Source of the DNA: Alphaproteobacteria bacterium
GTDB lineage: Bacteria; Pseudomonadota; Alphaproteobacteria; Caulobacterales; Parvularculaceae
Reading direction: 5' to 3'
Length of the DNA stretch: 64,000 nucleotides
NCBI GenBank assembly: GCA_030433215.1
Contig: JAUIMC010000007.1
Span: 1-64,000 of the forward strand
Part shown: piece after piece, positions 29,348 to 39,680 of the stretch
Position numbering within the stretch: position 1 is the first letter of the stretch
Layout: the number at the start of each line of letters is the position of its first letter
The notes under the pieces: generated by a model
Database searches by the model: none
What the model was told of the DNA's origin: nothing
The model's input: the letters and a program-made list of their open reading frames with translations, nothing else
Made by a program: the position numbers and the translations under genes

Positions 29348-30868
29348 CTACTGGCTGTCGAGCGACAGGGCCCCGAACTGGCGATTGGCGCCGAACTGCA
29401 TGCGCAGGAGAACGGCGTCCTTGCCGGAATCCTGCGCGTTTTCGATCTTGTTGCGCAAATCGTCGCCATTGCGGACTTCCTCGCCGTCGACCTGGAGAAT
29501 CACCACGCCGGGCTGGAGCCCCGCCTCCTCGGCCGGACTGCCGGGACGCACCGCCGTCACGACGACGCCGTCGACATCGTCAGGCACGCGGAACTGCTGG
29601 CGCAGCGCCTGATCGAGTTCGGCGATGCGCACGCCCACATCGGCCGCAAGGCTGTCATTGTCATTGGACGGAACGTCGTCATTCGCCGCGACCTGGGAGT
29701 CTTCGTCGCGCTGGCCGAGCTTCACCGTCATATTGCGAATCTTGCCGTCGCGCTGCACGCGAAGCTGGATCTTCTCGCCCGGCGGGAAGGAGGCGACGCG
29801 GCGCGACAGCTCGTTCGCGGTGCGCACGTCTTCGCCTTCAATGCCGAGAATGACGTCGCCGTCTTCAAGGCCCGCTTTCTGGGCCGGCGTGCCGTCGATG
29901 ACGTCGGCGACGAGCACGCCGCCGGTTTCTTTCAGGCCGATGGCCGCAGCGATCTCGGTCGTGACTTCCTGAAGCTGAATGCCGAGCCAGCCGCGCGTCA
30001 CCGAGCCGTTGCGGATGAGCTGCGCCACGGTGTCCTTGGCGGTGCGGGCGGGGATCGCAAAGCCGATGCCGACGCTGCCGCCATTGGGCGAAAAGATCGC
30101 CGTATTGACGCCGACCACGCGGCCTTTGAGATCGAAAGTCGGGCCGCCGGAATTGCCGCGGTTGATAGGCGCGTCAATCTGCAAAAAGTCGACATACTGA
30201 TTGGCGCGGTTCTGGCCGCCAATGGCGGACACGATGCCGCTCGTGACGGTGCCGCCGAGACCGAAGGGATTGCCCACGGCGACGACCCAGTCGCCGACGC
30301 GCAGGTTCACGTCATCGGCAAAATCCACGAAAGCCTGTTCCTTGCGGGGCTCCACCTTGAGCACCGCAAGATCCGTCAGCGGGTCGGTGCCGATGACTTC
30401 GGCGTCCACCTCATCGCCATTGGCGAGACGGACTTTCACGATGTCGGCGTCTTCAACGACATGGTTGTTGGTAACGATATGGCCGTCTTCGTCGATAAAG
30501 AAACCGGAGCCTTGCGCCTCCATGCGGCGCACGCCGTTGTCGAAGTCGTCCTGTCCCTGGCCCTGCTCGTCAGGAAAGCCGAAACGGAACTGGAACAGAT
30601 CCTCGATTTGCGGCGGCAGGTTGCGGCGCGTTTCAACTTCGCGCTCCACCAGGACGCTGACCACGGCGGGGCTGACGCGCTCGACGAGATCGGCGAAGGA
30701 AAGGGTGCCGTCAGCGGCGAGCGGCGGCGCCATCAAACGCGGCGCCTGGGCTTGCGCGGCGGAAAACCCGAAACTGGCGGCTGTCAGCGCGCTTGCGGCG
30801 ATACCGGCCGCGACGATCCCGGCCCGTCTGGTTTTCGATTTTGTCTTGTACTGGTTCGACAATTTCAT
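29348..30868 (-). CDS. DegP/DegQ (Do)-family periplasmic serine endopeptidase
   Basis: GSGFFIDEDGHIVTNNHVV, DLAVLKV, APINRGNSGGP, two PDZ domains. Confidence 0.95.
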   Translation of the reverse strand: MKLSNQYKTKSKTRRAGIVAAGIAASALTAASFGFSAAQAQAPRLMAPPLAADGTLSFADLVERVSPAVVSVLVEREVETRRNLPPQIEDLFQFRFGFPDEQGQGQDDFDNGVRRMEAQGSGFFIDEDGHIVTNNHVVEDADIVKVRLANGDEVDAEVIGTDPLTDLAVLKVEPRKEQAFVDFADDVNLRVGDWVVAVGNPFGLGGTVTSGIVSAIGGQNRANQYVDFLQIDAPINRGNSGGPTFDLKGRVVGVNTAIFSPNGGSVGIGFAIPARTAKDTVAQLIRNGSVTRGWLGIQLQEVTTEIAAAIGLKETGGVLVADVIDGTPAQKAGLEDGDVILGIEGEDVRTANELSRRVASFPPGEKIQLRVQRDGKIRNMTVKLGQRDEDSQVAANDDVPSNDNDSLAADVGVRIAELDQALRQQFRVPDDVDGVVVTAVRPGSPAEEAGLQPGVVILQVDGEEVRNGDDLRNKIENAQDSGKDAVLLRMQFGANRQFGALSLDSQ

Positions 30869-30972
30869 CTTCCTTTTTCAGCCTTCAGACAGAAAGCGCC
30901 CCAACGCTTAACCATAATGTAATTAAGTGTGGCGAGAGCTAAGCAAAAGCGTCTCAGCCGCATTAAAAATTG

Positions 30973-32214
30973 TTAAAACTTTGAAACAAGTCGGGAATTT
31001 ACGGTCACTCCCTGGGTGAGCAAGCGATGAACCGGGCATTTGTCAGCGATTTCGAGGAGCCGCGCCTTCTGCTCGTCATCAAGATCGCCGCTGACAGCCA
31101 GTTCCTTTTCATAGGCGTTCGGCGCATGGGAATCCTGGCTCTCGCCCCGGCGGATGCGGATTTCCGCCGACTGCACGTCCCAGCCCTTGCGCCGCGCATA
31201 CATTTTGATGGTCATGATCCCGCAGGCGGCGAGCGCGCCTTCCACGGTGCGGGTCGGATTGGGGCCGAGATCGTGGCCGCCCTCCTCCGCGCCGGCGTCG
31301 AGCGTCATCGGATGGCCGTCGACGGAAAGCGCCACGGCCAACGGTTCGCCCGGCACGGTTTGCGCCAGGGCGCCGCCCTTGAAGGACGGCGCGGCGTTCG
31401 CGCCCTGTGTCGCCGGCGCCGGTTCCAAGTCGCCGGCCGGCGCGCCGATATAGCGTCCAGCCCAAGCGGCGAGCACCGACGCAGCGTAACGCGCGTCTTC
31501 CGGTTTCGATAAAAGATGATCGGCGTCATCGAGACTGATGAAGCTTTTGGGATGTTTTGCGGCGGCGAAAATCTTCGCGGCGTTTTCAACGCCCACGGTC
31601 TTGTCGAGCGGGGCGTGCATGATGAGGAGCGGCTTTTTCAGCTTTTCCGCCGCCGTCGTCACGTCCTGATTTTCAAGATCTTCCAGAAACTGCTTCTTGA
31701 TGGTGAAAGGCCGCCCGGCGAGATCGACGGTGGCGAAGCCTTTCTGTTCGATCTCGTCGCGATGTTCGGAAATCTGTTTGGCGACATGACCGGCTTCGGC
31801 GGGCGCGCCAATGGTGGCGACGCCTTTGACCTCGGGAATGCGCGAAGCCGCGACGATCGCCGCTGCGCCGCCGAGCGAATGACCGATCAGGATCGACGGC
31901 GCTTCATAGGTCTCGCGCAGATAATCCGCCGCGGCGACGAGGTCGTCCACATTGGAGGAGAAATTGGTGTTGGCGAATTCGCCTTCCGACGCGCCGAGCC
32001 CGGTGAAATCGAAACGCATCACCGCAAAGCCTTCGGCGCGCAAGGCGCGGGCGATTTCGCGCGCCGCCTTGATGTCCTTGGTGCAGGAAAAACAGTGCGC
32101 AAAGAGCGCGAAGGCGTGCGGGCGCTCCGGCAGGTCGAGCGCGGCGGCGAGCGTTTCGCCTTCTGCAGATTTGAATTCGGTCTTTCTGGTTTCACCGGTC
32201 ATGATTTTTCTCAA
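30973..32214 (-). CDS. Fused alpha/beta-hydrolase and OsmC-family protein
   Basis: ALFAHCFSCTKDIKAAREIARAL...ILIGHSLGGAAAI followed by OsmC domain (DLGPNPTRTVEGALAACGIMTIKMYARRKGWDVQ). Confidence 0.93.
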   Translation of the reverse strand: MRKIMTGETRKTEFKSAEGETLAAALDLPERPHAFALFAHCFSCTKDIKAAREIARALRAEGFAVMRFDFTGLGASEGEFANTNFSSNVDDLVAAADYLRETYEAPSILIGHSLGGAAAIVAASRIPEVKGVATIGAPAEAGHVAKQISEHRDEIEQKGFATVDLAGRPFTIKKQFLEDLENQDVTTAAEKLKKPLLIMHAPLDKTVGVENAAKIFAAAKHPKSFISLDDADHLLSKPEDARYAASVLAAWAGRYIGAPAGDLEPAPATQGANAAPSFKGGALAQTVPGEPLAVALSVDGHPMTLDAGAEEGGHDLGPNPTRTVEGALAACGIMTIKMYARRKGWDVQSAEIRIRRGESQDSHAPNAYEKELAVSGDLDDEQKARLLEIADKCPVHRLLTQGVTVNSRLVSKF

Positions 32215-32225
32215 GCACTAAGGAC

Positions 32226-32277
32226 TAGGGATGAGGGATATGGGATCAGGCGGCGCCCTATTCCCTCATCCCGAACA
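32226..32277. repeat. G-rich palindromic intergenic repeat (same family as 39681..39758)
   Basis: agggatgagggatatggg ... ccctattccctcatccc; 11-bp perfect GGGATGAGGGA/TCCCTCATCCC arms. Confidence 0.6.
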
Positions 32278-32285
32278 TCTAATCG

Positions 32286-33728
32286 CTATACTGTGACAGC
32301 CGCCGCCGCCGCGCGATCGCGAATGAGGCCGATCTCGTCGTTTTTCAGCAGGGGCGACACCACCGACAGGGTTTGTTCGAGAAGACGCTTGGCGGCGGCG
32401 CGTTCGCTTCCCTCGGCGGCGCGGATTTCCGCGACGAGATCGTTGGCGTAAGTACGCGCTTTCTCCGACGCTTCCTCCAGCACCGTCTTGGCGAGGCCGG
32501 GATCGGCGCCGAGACGGCGCGCTTCGCCAGGCGCGGCGGACAAAAGACCCACCGCAGCCTTGGCGTCGTCGATGACATCGGGCGCGAGAGCCTTTGAAAT
32601 GTCCGGGCGCGGCGAGACAAGCCGGCTCGAGCCGCCCGCCTTGCGCACCGGCAGCGCCGCGCGCAGCGCCGTCAACGCCTGCTCCACGAACCGCGCATGG
32701 GCCTCGCCCGCAATGTCGCGGCAGGCCTCGATGCGGTTCAGGAAGACATTGTCCCCGGCCTTGGCGGCCTGGCGCGACAGGCCTTCAGCGTAATCGGTGA
32801 ACCAGGAAAGGCGCGCTGCGGCGGTCTTCGCGTCAAGTTCGTTCGCGCCTGCTCGTTCCAGCGCGCGGGCCATGTTTTCAAGATCCTCGAAGAGACTTTC
32901 GGGCAGCGCCATCACCGCCTCGCGCGCCTGCATCAGGCGGTCGTCGGCGCTTTGCGCGAGATGGTAATAAACGCCGAGCGCGCGCCAGGGCGCCTCGAGC
33001 CGGCCCTTCAGCGCCAGCAGCAGATAGGCGCCCGTCGCCGGAGACTGTTCGTAAGCGGATAAAAACAGCTGGCGCAAATCGTAAAACTGTTCTTCGGTGA
33101 GAGAGGGCGACGCGGACGGCGCAACCACTTTCAAGGTGCGCAAGGCGTCGGCGCCGTCCATGAGGAGGCGGATCTCCTCGAAATCGGCATAGGCCGCTTC
33201 GCCGCCAAGGTCGTCGATAAGCTCCGCGCGCGCCGTCTCGCTGTCGCGCGCGCGCGCATCGAGCCGGCCGAGCCCGGCTTCGGCGGCGAGAAACATCGCG
33301 CGCTCGAGCGGCTTGACCTCGTCCCCCTCCTTGCCTGCGGCGCCCGCATAAGCGTCGTCGAGCGCGGCGGCGGCCATGGCCGTTTCGGTGAGCGCCGGAT
33401 CGGTCATCATCACCCGCCACAGGGGATCGAGCGTGGTGCGCGCAATCTGCGCCCGGCGCTTCTTGCCTGTGCGGACAGTGACGAAGAAATCCTCGAAGGG
33501 CTCGAAAAAGGTGCGTTTCGCGCTGGGGCGGCGGACCGGCGGCGCCCCGCGCTCCACCAGCTTGCGGCGCAGATCCTCCAGGATGGCGTCATGGGGGATG
33601 TCTTTCCCCCCCGCGGCCCGGTCGGCCTCGAGCGCAGTGAACAGCTTCAGCGCCGCTGCGACGGGCAGCTCCGCCAGAAATGCGGACAGGCGCTCTCTTT
33701 TCCGCGAAGACAGGGGCATGGCGCTCAA
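32286..33728 (-). CDS. Conserved-looking hypothetical protein, 480 aa, helical
   Basis: Long ORF in the coding-strand direction of neighbours; no family recognised. Confidence 0.7.
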   Translation of the reverse strand: MSAMPLSSRKRERLSAFLAELPVAAALKLFTALEADRAAGGKDIPHDAILEDLRRKLVERGAPPVRRPSAKRTFFEPFEDFFVTVRTGKKRRAQIARTTLDPLWRVMMTDPALTETAMAAAALDDAYAGAAGKEGDEVKPLERAMFLAAEAGLGRLDARARDSETARAELIDDLGGEAAYADFEEIRLLMDGADALRTLKVVAPSASPSLTEEQFYDLRQLFLSAYEQSPATGAYLLLALKGRLEAPWRALGVYYHLAQSADDRLMQAREAVMALPESLFEDLENMARALERAGANELDAKTAAARLSWFTDYAEGLSRQAAKAGDNVFLNRIEACRDIAGEAHARFVEQALTALRAALPVRKAGGSSRLVSPRPDISKALAPDVIDDAKAAVGLLSAAPGEARRLGADPGLAKTVLEEASEKARTYANDLVAEIRAAEGSERAAAKRLLEQTLSVVSPLLKNDEIGLIRDRAAAAAVTV

Positions 33729-33809
33729 TAAGATCCCGAGACAGCGATCGTCTTTACTCGTACGGTTTCAGGCCGGGGCAGTCAAACGAGCCCGCAAAGC
33801 GCCTGGCGG

Positions 33810-34757
33810 TTAGGCCCCGGCGAAGTCCTTGCGGGTTTTCTCCGCGCCCTTCCAGCTTTTGACGAAGTCCTCGAGCTCGGCGTCGCCGCCCTCGGGCAGG
33901 ATGATCTTGAGCTTCACATATTGATCGCCGGCGCCGCCCGACTTTTTGGCGACGCCGCGGCCTTTCAGCCTGAGGACAGTGCCCGAGCTTGAATATTTCG
34001 GCACGTTGACGGTGACGTCGCCGGCGATGGTCGGTGCGGTGATCTTGCCGCCGAGCACCGCTTCCTTCAGCGTGATCGGCGTTTCGATATAGATGTCGTC
34101 GCCCTTGCGCTCGAAAATGGCGTGGGGCTTCACCTTCACCTCGACATAAACGTCGCCGGCGCCGCCGGGACCGCGCTCGCCCTGGCCTTTGAGGCGCAGG
34201 GTCTGGCCGTCCTCGAACGCCGCGGGGATCGACAGGTCGAGAGTCTTGCCGTCGGGCATGGTGACGCGCTTCTTGGCGCCGTTCACCGCGTCGAGGAAAT
34301 CGACCTCGAGGCGATAACGCACATCGCGGCCGCGCATCTGCTGACCGCCGCCGCCCTGGGCGCGGCCGGCGCGCGCGCCGAAAATGTCGGAGAAGATGTC
34401 GGAGAGGTCCTCGAAAGAGGCGCCCGCCCCCGGCCCGCCGCCGGGACCGGCGTTATAGCCGCCAGAATAACCGCCGCGCCCGCCGCCCGTCGCCTCGCGC
34501 TGGGTCCACTGGTGGAAGGGGTTGGGGCGTTCGCGGCCGTCATCGTCGATTTCGCCGCGATCGTATTTCTTGCGCCGCTCCGCGTCGCCGAGAATGTCGA
34601 AGGCGGCGGAGACTTCCTTGAACTTGTCTTCGGCCTTCTTGTCGTCCGGATTGCGGTCGGGATGGTATTTCTTGGCGAGCTGGCGGAAGGCGGAGCGGAT
34701 TTCCGCATCCGTCGCCTTCGGGCTCAAGCCCAGCACAATGTAAGGATTGCGCGCCAC
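33810..34757 (-). CDS. DnaJ-domain cochaperone (class B/CbpA-like)
   Basis: NPYIVLGLSPKATDAEIRSAFRQLAKKYHPDRNPDD...; G-rich linker; DnaJ C-terminal VPKYSSSGTVLRLKGRG. Confidence 0.94.
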   Translation of the reverse strand: MARNPYIVLGLSPKATDAEIRSAFRQLAKKYHPDRNPDDKKAEDKFKEVSAAFDILGDAERRKKYDRGEIDDDGRERPNPFHQWTQREATGGGRGGYSGGYNAGPGGGPGAGASFEDLSDIFSDIFGARAGRAQGGGGQQMRGRDVRYRLEVDFLDAVNGAKKRVTMPDGKTLDLSIPAAFEDGQTLRLKGQGERGPGGAGDVYVEVKVKPHAIFERKGDDIYIETPITLKEAVLGGKITAPTIAGDVTVNVPKYSSSGTVLRLKGRGVAKKSGGAGDQYVKLKIILPEGGDAELEDFVKSWKGAEKTRKDFAGA

Positions 34758-35009
34758 TTCCCTTTTAATCCCTTGTTAAAAGCCTGCAAAAAGGAGCCCG
34801 TCCCAAGAGGGGGCGAGGCCCATACGCGTAAGAGATAGGTGATTTTCCCCCGAAATGAAGAGTTTAGGGTTAATTTTCCCGGGGGAATTGGAGGGGAAGA
34901 AGGGGCCTCTATACAAGCCTTGCCGCCAACATGCCTGCGATAGGTTTGACCGACGCCGTCATTTGGGTGATTTTCACCATTCAAGTAAACATGCATTTGG
35001 GGAAATGTC

Positions 35010-35318
35010 TTGCACGACCAAGATGAAGACAAACCCGGCGTTTTGATTTGGGCGGCCACCGCCTTTTCTCTAATTTCGGTCGGCATTTTACTTTTCAAGG
35101 TCGCGACCGACGGTTCGCGCCCCTATCCGCTTCTGGACCTCGTCATCCATATCGCCGCCCTCGCCCTTGGCGTTGTCGCCATCCTTACGCTTTTTGCCGT
35201 TCTGGCCGGTAAGGCAATCGACGACGACAAGGCCGTCGAAAACGCCGGCTGGAGCCTGCGTGTGAAACTTGCGCTCTCGGTTTTTGCTGGCGTCGCAGCG
35301 ACCTTCGGCTTGCTTTAA
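35010..35318 (+). CDS. Small membrane protein of unknown function (TTG start)
   Basis: Three hydrophobic segments (VLIWAATAFSLISVGILLF, HIAALALGVVAILTLFAVLAG, KLALSVFAGVAATFGLL). Confidence 0.55.
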   Translation: MHDQDEDKPGVLIWAATAFSLISVGILLFKVATDGSRPYPLLDLVIHIAALALGVVAILTLFAVLAGKAIDDDKAVENAGWSLRVKLALSVFAGVAATFGLL

Positions 35319-35359
35319 GCTTACATGTTTTGGCTCACATAACGGAAAAAAAGCGTTCG

Positions 35360-35731
35360 ATGCCCGAGACGGACAAACCGAAAAAAACCATCGGACGCGC
35401 CGGCAAAATTTTTCTGTGCGTCGGTCTTGTTTTCATTGTGGCGTCGCTGGGAGCAAATCATCCCGTCTCGACGAAAACGCATTATAATATCGCTTATCAT
35501 GCGGCCGCCTTTATTGCGACGCTCCTCCTGTGGGGCGCTCTCGCATTCGTCGTCGGCGGCGTGGTTTTCAAATACATAAAAAACCCGCCGCCCTGGGCTG
35601 GACCGCTTTTGCTGGCCGTGATGTTGGTCGCAGCAACATACGCCAGACTCCAGCTTGATATGCATCTGAGAGACGGCAGCCATTTGAACCAGCTTACGAT
35701 TCAAGATTACTCAAGTGACAATTCCCGTTGA
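35360..35731 (+). CDS. Small membrane protein of unknown function
   Basis: MPETDKPKKTIGRAGKIFLCVGLVFIVASLG...; three TM-like segments; internal ATG preferred over TTG 35330. Confidence 0.5.
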   Translation: MPETDKPKKTIGRAGKIFLCVGLVFIVASLGANHPVSTKTHYNIAYHAAAFIATLLLWGALAFVVGGVVFKYIKNPPPWAGPLLLAVMLVAATYARLQLDMHLRDGSHLNQLTIQDYSSDNSR

Positions 35732-35807
35732 CACGCTTTTTTCTAGGCCCCGGCTTTCGCCGGGGAGAGCGAGGAAGGGATTCCGGTTCATTTATTCCGC
35801 TGTCCCC

Positions 35808-38800
35808 TTAAAGCGCGATGACGGGCGCGGCGGCGGCTTCCACTCCTTCCCCGACCGCGTCCGAAAGCTGGGCGACGGCGAAGGAAAGGGCTTCGCCGGG
35901 ATCGGGCGATCCGAAATCGGCGAGGATGTCGGCGGCGGCGTAGAGGTAGTCCGGCGCCGCAGTCTCCACGGTCCTGATGGGGGTTTCGCCGTCATAGATC
36001 GTGACGCGATAGGCTTCCGTCAGTTCGCTTAAAGGGACCTCGCCTTCCCAGGCGTCGCCGCCGGTTCGCGTGCGCCGTATCCAGGAGAGGCGGATGTCGC
36101 CGCCCTGCCATCGCGCGCGCAGATGCACCGGCGAAAGCGGCAGGAGGCCGCGCGCGCTCATGACGAAATCCCGCGCGGTGAAATTATCCGTATCGGGAAG
36201 GTCTGTTTCCGGCCCCGCCTGCCATTCGAAGGAAAGCCCGCGCAGGCTCGCGGCGAAGGCGGCCTGCGTCACCGCCGCATTGAGGAACACGAAGCGCGCG
36301 CCAACAGACGCGCCCGCAAGCGCTTCGCGCTCGCTCCCCGCCTGTCCCCGCAACAGACCCGTCAGGCGCCAGAGATTGGCGCCGACCAGTTCGGCAGTCT
36401 CGAACTGGCAGACTTCCCAGCAGCCATCATTCGACTGCACAGCAAAGGCGTTGGCGCCGGCGAACACATCCTCTTCCTGTTTCGACGACAGCGTCCCGTA
36501 AGACAGCCGCACATCGACGGCACGCCAGACGCGCCGCCCGGCCCCGGCGGGCGGCAGCGCGGTTTCGAGCCGGCCCATGATGGCGCGCGCGGGCGCCAGC
36601 CCGGCCAGCGCGGGCGCCCCGCCGCTCGAGCGATAGAGCGCAACGCCGCCCGGCCACGGGTCGGAAAAGGCGGCGAGCCACGGCGCCGCCGGATCGGCCT
36701 CGTCGCGGATCAGCGGCAGGTCCATCAGCTCCCAGACGGGCGCGGCATAGACGATCACGTCGCCCGGCGCCGCGAAAGAAGCGGCGGCGGCCGGCGCGTC
36801 GTAAACAGCCGGCGCGACGCGCACCAACGCGCAATCGCGCGCCGTCCCGTCCTCGATCTCGAGGATGCGGTAACGCCGGTCCGTTCCGAGATCGTTCAGA
36901 ACAATCGCGTCGCCGGGCTCCACCGCCAACGCGGAAGGGGGAAGCGAGAACTCAAGGCTTTCGCGCATCACCCAGGCGTCGGCGAGGATGGAGCGCGCCC
37001 GCGCCTCCGCTTCCGCGGCGGGGATCACCGCGGCGATGTCCGTTCCCGATTCGCGTTTTGGCCCGGCGCCCGGATCGCGCGCTTCCGCGACGGCGGCGGC
37101 GAAGTCTTCCGCCTCGTCGAAAAAGCCGAGCCGGAAGGCGGCGGGCAGATCCGCCGCCTGCGCCAGCGCGAGGGAAAAGGCGCCGCTGTCTCTCGCCGCA
37201 AGCGACGCCGCGTCGAGGACCAACACCGGCTCGCCATGGCGCGGCTGGAACCGCAAGCTATCGCCCGTTTCGATCACGTCGAACTGATAAACATCCGCCA
37301 GCGGATCGATCATCTCGCGCGCCGACAGGGGCCGGTCGATGACATAGCCGGTAAGAACCCCTTCGAGCCGGTCGGTCTCCACATTGGAAAAGCCGGCCTC
37401 CGCCGCCAGCGCCTTGACGAGCAGGCCCAGCGGCGCCCGGCCCAAACGCCCGTTCAGCCAGTGCCCCTTCTCCCAGTTCGCCGTATCGCCCCAGACATCG
37501 GCGCGGGCCGGAAAATCCGGAAAGGGCCGCGCATCATACGCATAGACATAGCGCCGGTCCGCATCGACCATGGGCCCGCCATAAACGGAGGACACAGGAT
37601 TGTTGGCGCTCTCGCGCCAGAACGCGCCTTGCGCTTCGAGGAAACGCCGTTGCGCCATGTCGTCGCGATAACCGCTGGAGAAATGCGGCAGCGCGCTTTC
37701 GGTGCTCTTGGCGTCGACAAAGACGTTCGGCTGGTTCGCGCCCTTGTCGACGGCAGGGCAGCCGGTTTCGGTGAAGTAAAACGGTTTCGACTGCGGAACC
37801 CACGCGGTCGGAGATCCATCGCGCACGCCGCCGGGGCGGTTATGGTGCGGGTTCACCCACCAGCTCCAGAAATCCTTGGCGCGGAACACCCAGGGCTCGC
37901 CATAGGCGCCGTCACTGATCGGCGTTCTTGTTTGCGCCTCGCGGTCGGCCGCGCTCGCATAATACCAGTCGTAGCGCTCGCCGCCGCGAATGTTCTCTTG
38001 CAGATAGGCGAGATCGTACTGGCTTTTGGCGCCGGCAAGCGCGTCCGCATGCGCAAAGCCGTCGCGCCAGTCGGCGAGCGGCAAATAATTGTCGACGCCG
38101 ATAAAGTCGATGTCATCGTCGGCCCAGAGGTCGTCCAGATGAAAGAACACGTCGCCGGAGCCGTCGCCCGGCTGATGGCCGAAATATTCCGACCAGTCGG
38201 CGCCGTAGGAGATTTTCGTCGACGGCCCCAGAATGCTGCGGACTTCGCCGGCGAGCGCCGCCATCTCCGCGACCGCCGGATAAGTGTCGGCGTTGTCGCG
38301 CGTCGTCGTAATGCCGATAAGTTCCGAGCCCAGCAAAAATGCGTCAACGCCGCCCGCGAGCGCGCAGAGTTTTGCGTAATGCAGAATGAACCGCCGGAAC
38401 GACCATTCGTTCGGTCCCGAATAGATCACCTCCCCGCCCGAAACGGAAAAGTCCGAAGCGTCCGCATTGCCGAAAAAGTTGCCGATGATCGCAGTCGCCC
38501 CGGCGGTCTTGTCCGCCCCGCCCGCATCGATGCGGCCCCGCCAGGGATAGCCGGCCGCATCCATCAGGATGAAAGGGTGGAACATGACTTTCAGGCCCTT
38601 GGCCTTCAGCGCCTGAATGGCCTCGACGACAGACCGATCCGCCGGCGTGCCGCCATAAGCGGCGCCGCCGTCGATAGTGGAGATGAGATGCGCGTCGTCG
38701 CGCGTCACGCCGCCCGCCTTCCATGAATAAGGCGTGGTCTCTTTGTCCGCCGTATCAACGCCGGGCCGGATTGCGCAGGCGGCGGCGTTCACTGATGTGC

Positions 38801-39662
38801 CGAACCAGGCGGCGATGAGCGAGACATGCTCGAGATTGGGCGCCGCGTCCGTCAGCGCGTCGAGCGAGGCGGCGAAATCCGTGACGCCCTGAAGATTGTG
38901 AATGTTCTCCGAAGCGGTGACGCCCTCCTCGATGAGGCGCGTGACGGCGCTCGTCCCGTAAACAAACTCGCCGGAAGCCGGGATCATGGAGACCGCGGTG
39001 AGATTGTTCTCCAGCGCGTTTTCATCGGCGCTTTTGAGGCTCTTTTCGATCTCGAAGGAAAGCTGCGGGATGCGGTTGCCGAAATCCTTCAGCGGCAGAT
39101 CCTCGAACACGATATAGGCAAGGCCGCGAAAGGCGGGCGCCTCACCCTCCACCGCCGCGATCAGGGCGTCCGGCGCCTGGTTTTCCTCCCCGCGATGGAC
39201 GCGGACATTATGCTTCGACAGATCGAAGGGCTTGCCGTCGGCCCAGACCCGGCCCACCCGGTCGATGACGCCCTCGCACAGCCCCACCGCGAAAGAAATC
39301 GAATAGAGATACTCCGTATAGGTCGTCTGCGCGGCGGGGCGCCCGCCCTTGCCGCCGGAGGACTCCGTCGTCTCTGACGGCGTCTCCTTGAAATTCGCCG
39401 CCCAGATCAGCTGTCCCGCGACACGCGCGCGGCCATAGACGCGCAATATCGGCGCGCCCTCCTGCGACGCCTGCACCTGAAAGCTTTCAAGGCGCGGGCC
39501 TTCGACCTTGCGCTTGCGCGGCCCGAAGATCAGCCGGTCGGCGTAGCCCGCCGCATAAGAGGCGGCGGTTGTCGCGACGGTGCGCGCCAGAAACGCGCCC
39601 ATCCCGCCCTTGGCGGCCGCGCCCGCGCCGGCCTTGGCGGCGGTAAGAAGAAGCTGGGCCAT
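35808..39662 (-). CDS. GTA g15 homologue: host-specificity/megatron tail protein with glycoside-hydrolase-like TIM barrel
   Basis: 1284 aa; KGLKVMFHPFILMD, KISYGADWSEYFGHQPGDGSGDVFFHLDDLWADDDIDFIGVDNYLPLADWRDG, FYFTETGCPAVDKGANQPNVF: typical GTA TIM-barrel/tail protein. Confidence 0.95.
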   Translation of the reverse strand: MAQLLLTAAKAGAGAAAKGGMGAFLARTVATTAASYAAGYADRLIFGPRKRKVEGPRLESFQVQASQEGAPILRVYGRARVAGQLIWAANFKETPSETTESSGGKGGRPAAQTTYTEYLYSISFAVGLCEGVIDRVGRVWADGKPFDLSKHNVRVHRGEENQAPDALIAAVEGEAPAFRGLAYIVFEDLPLKDFGNRIPQLSFEIEKSLKSADENALENNLTAVSMIPASGEFVYGTSAVTRLIEEGVTASENIHNLQGVTDFAASLDALTDAAPNLEHVSLIAAWFGTSVNAAACAIRPGVDTADKETTPYSWKAGGVTRDDAHLISTIDGGAAYGGTPADRSVVEAIQALKAKGLKVMFHPFILMDAAGYPWRGRIDAGGADKTAGATAIIGNFFGNADASDFSVSGGEVIYSGPNEWSFRRFILHYAKLCALAGGVDAFLLGSELIGITTTRDNADTYPAVAEMAALAGEVRSILGPSTKISYGADWSEYFGHQPGDGSGDVFFHLDDLWADDDIDFIGVDNYLPLADWRDGFAHADALAGAKSQYDLAYLQENIRGGERYDWYYASAADREAQTRTPISDGAYGEPWVFRAKDFWSWWVNPHHNRPGGVRDGSPTAWVPQSKPFYFTETGCPAVDKGANQPNVFVDAKSTESALPHFSSGYRDDMAQRRFLEAQGAFWRESANNPVSSVYGGPMVDADRRYVYAYDARPFPDFPARADVWGDTANWEKGHWLNGRLGRAPLGLLVKALAAEAGFSNVETDRLEGVLTGYVIDRPLSAREMIDPLADVYQFDVIETGDSLRFQPRHGEPVLVLDAASLAARDSGAFSLALAQAADLPAAFRLGFFDEAEDFAAAVAEARDPGAGPKRESGTDIAAVIPAAEAEARARSILADAWVMRESLEFSLPPSALAVEPGDAIVLNDLGTDRRYRILEIEDGTARDCALVRVAPAVYDAPAAAASFAAPGDVIVYAAPVWELMDLPLIRDEADPAAPWLAAFSDPWPGGVALYRSSGGAPALAGLAPARAIMGRLETALPPAGAGRRVWRAVDVRLSYGTLSSKQEEDVFAGANAFAVQSNDGCWEVCQFETAELVGANLWRLTGLLRGQAGSEREALAGASVGARFVFLNAAVTQAAFAASLRGLSFEWQAGPETDLPDTDNFTARDFVMSARGLLPLSPVHLRARWQGGDIRLSWIRRTRTGGDAWEGEVPLSELTEAYRVTIYDGETPIRTVETAAPDYLYAAADILADFGSPDPGEALSFAVAQLSDAVGEGVEAAAAPVIAL

Positions 39663-39680
39663 TTAAATGCTCCGCATTTT

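Noticed and set aside
29270-30922. 550-aa plus-strand ORF antisense to the DegP/Q gene
   Set aside because: Shadow of a well-recognised protease ORF; composition typical of antisense frames
36123-38726. 867-aa plus-strand ORF antisense to GTA g15
   Set aside because: Shadow ORF: Arg/Ala/His-rich low-complexity translation on the reverse of a strongly coding GC-rich gene; no recognisable domain
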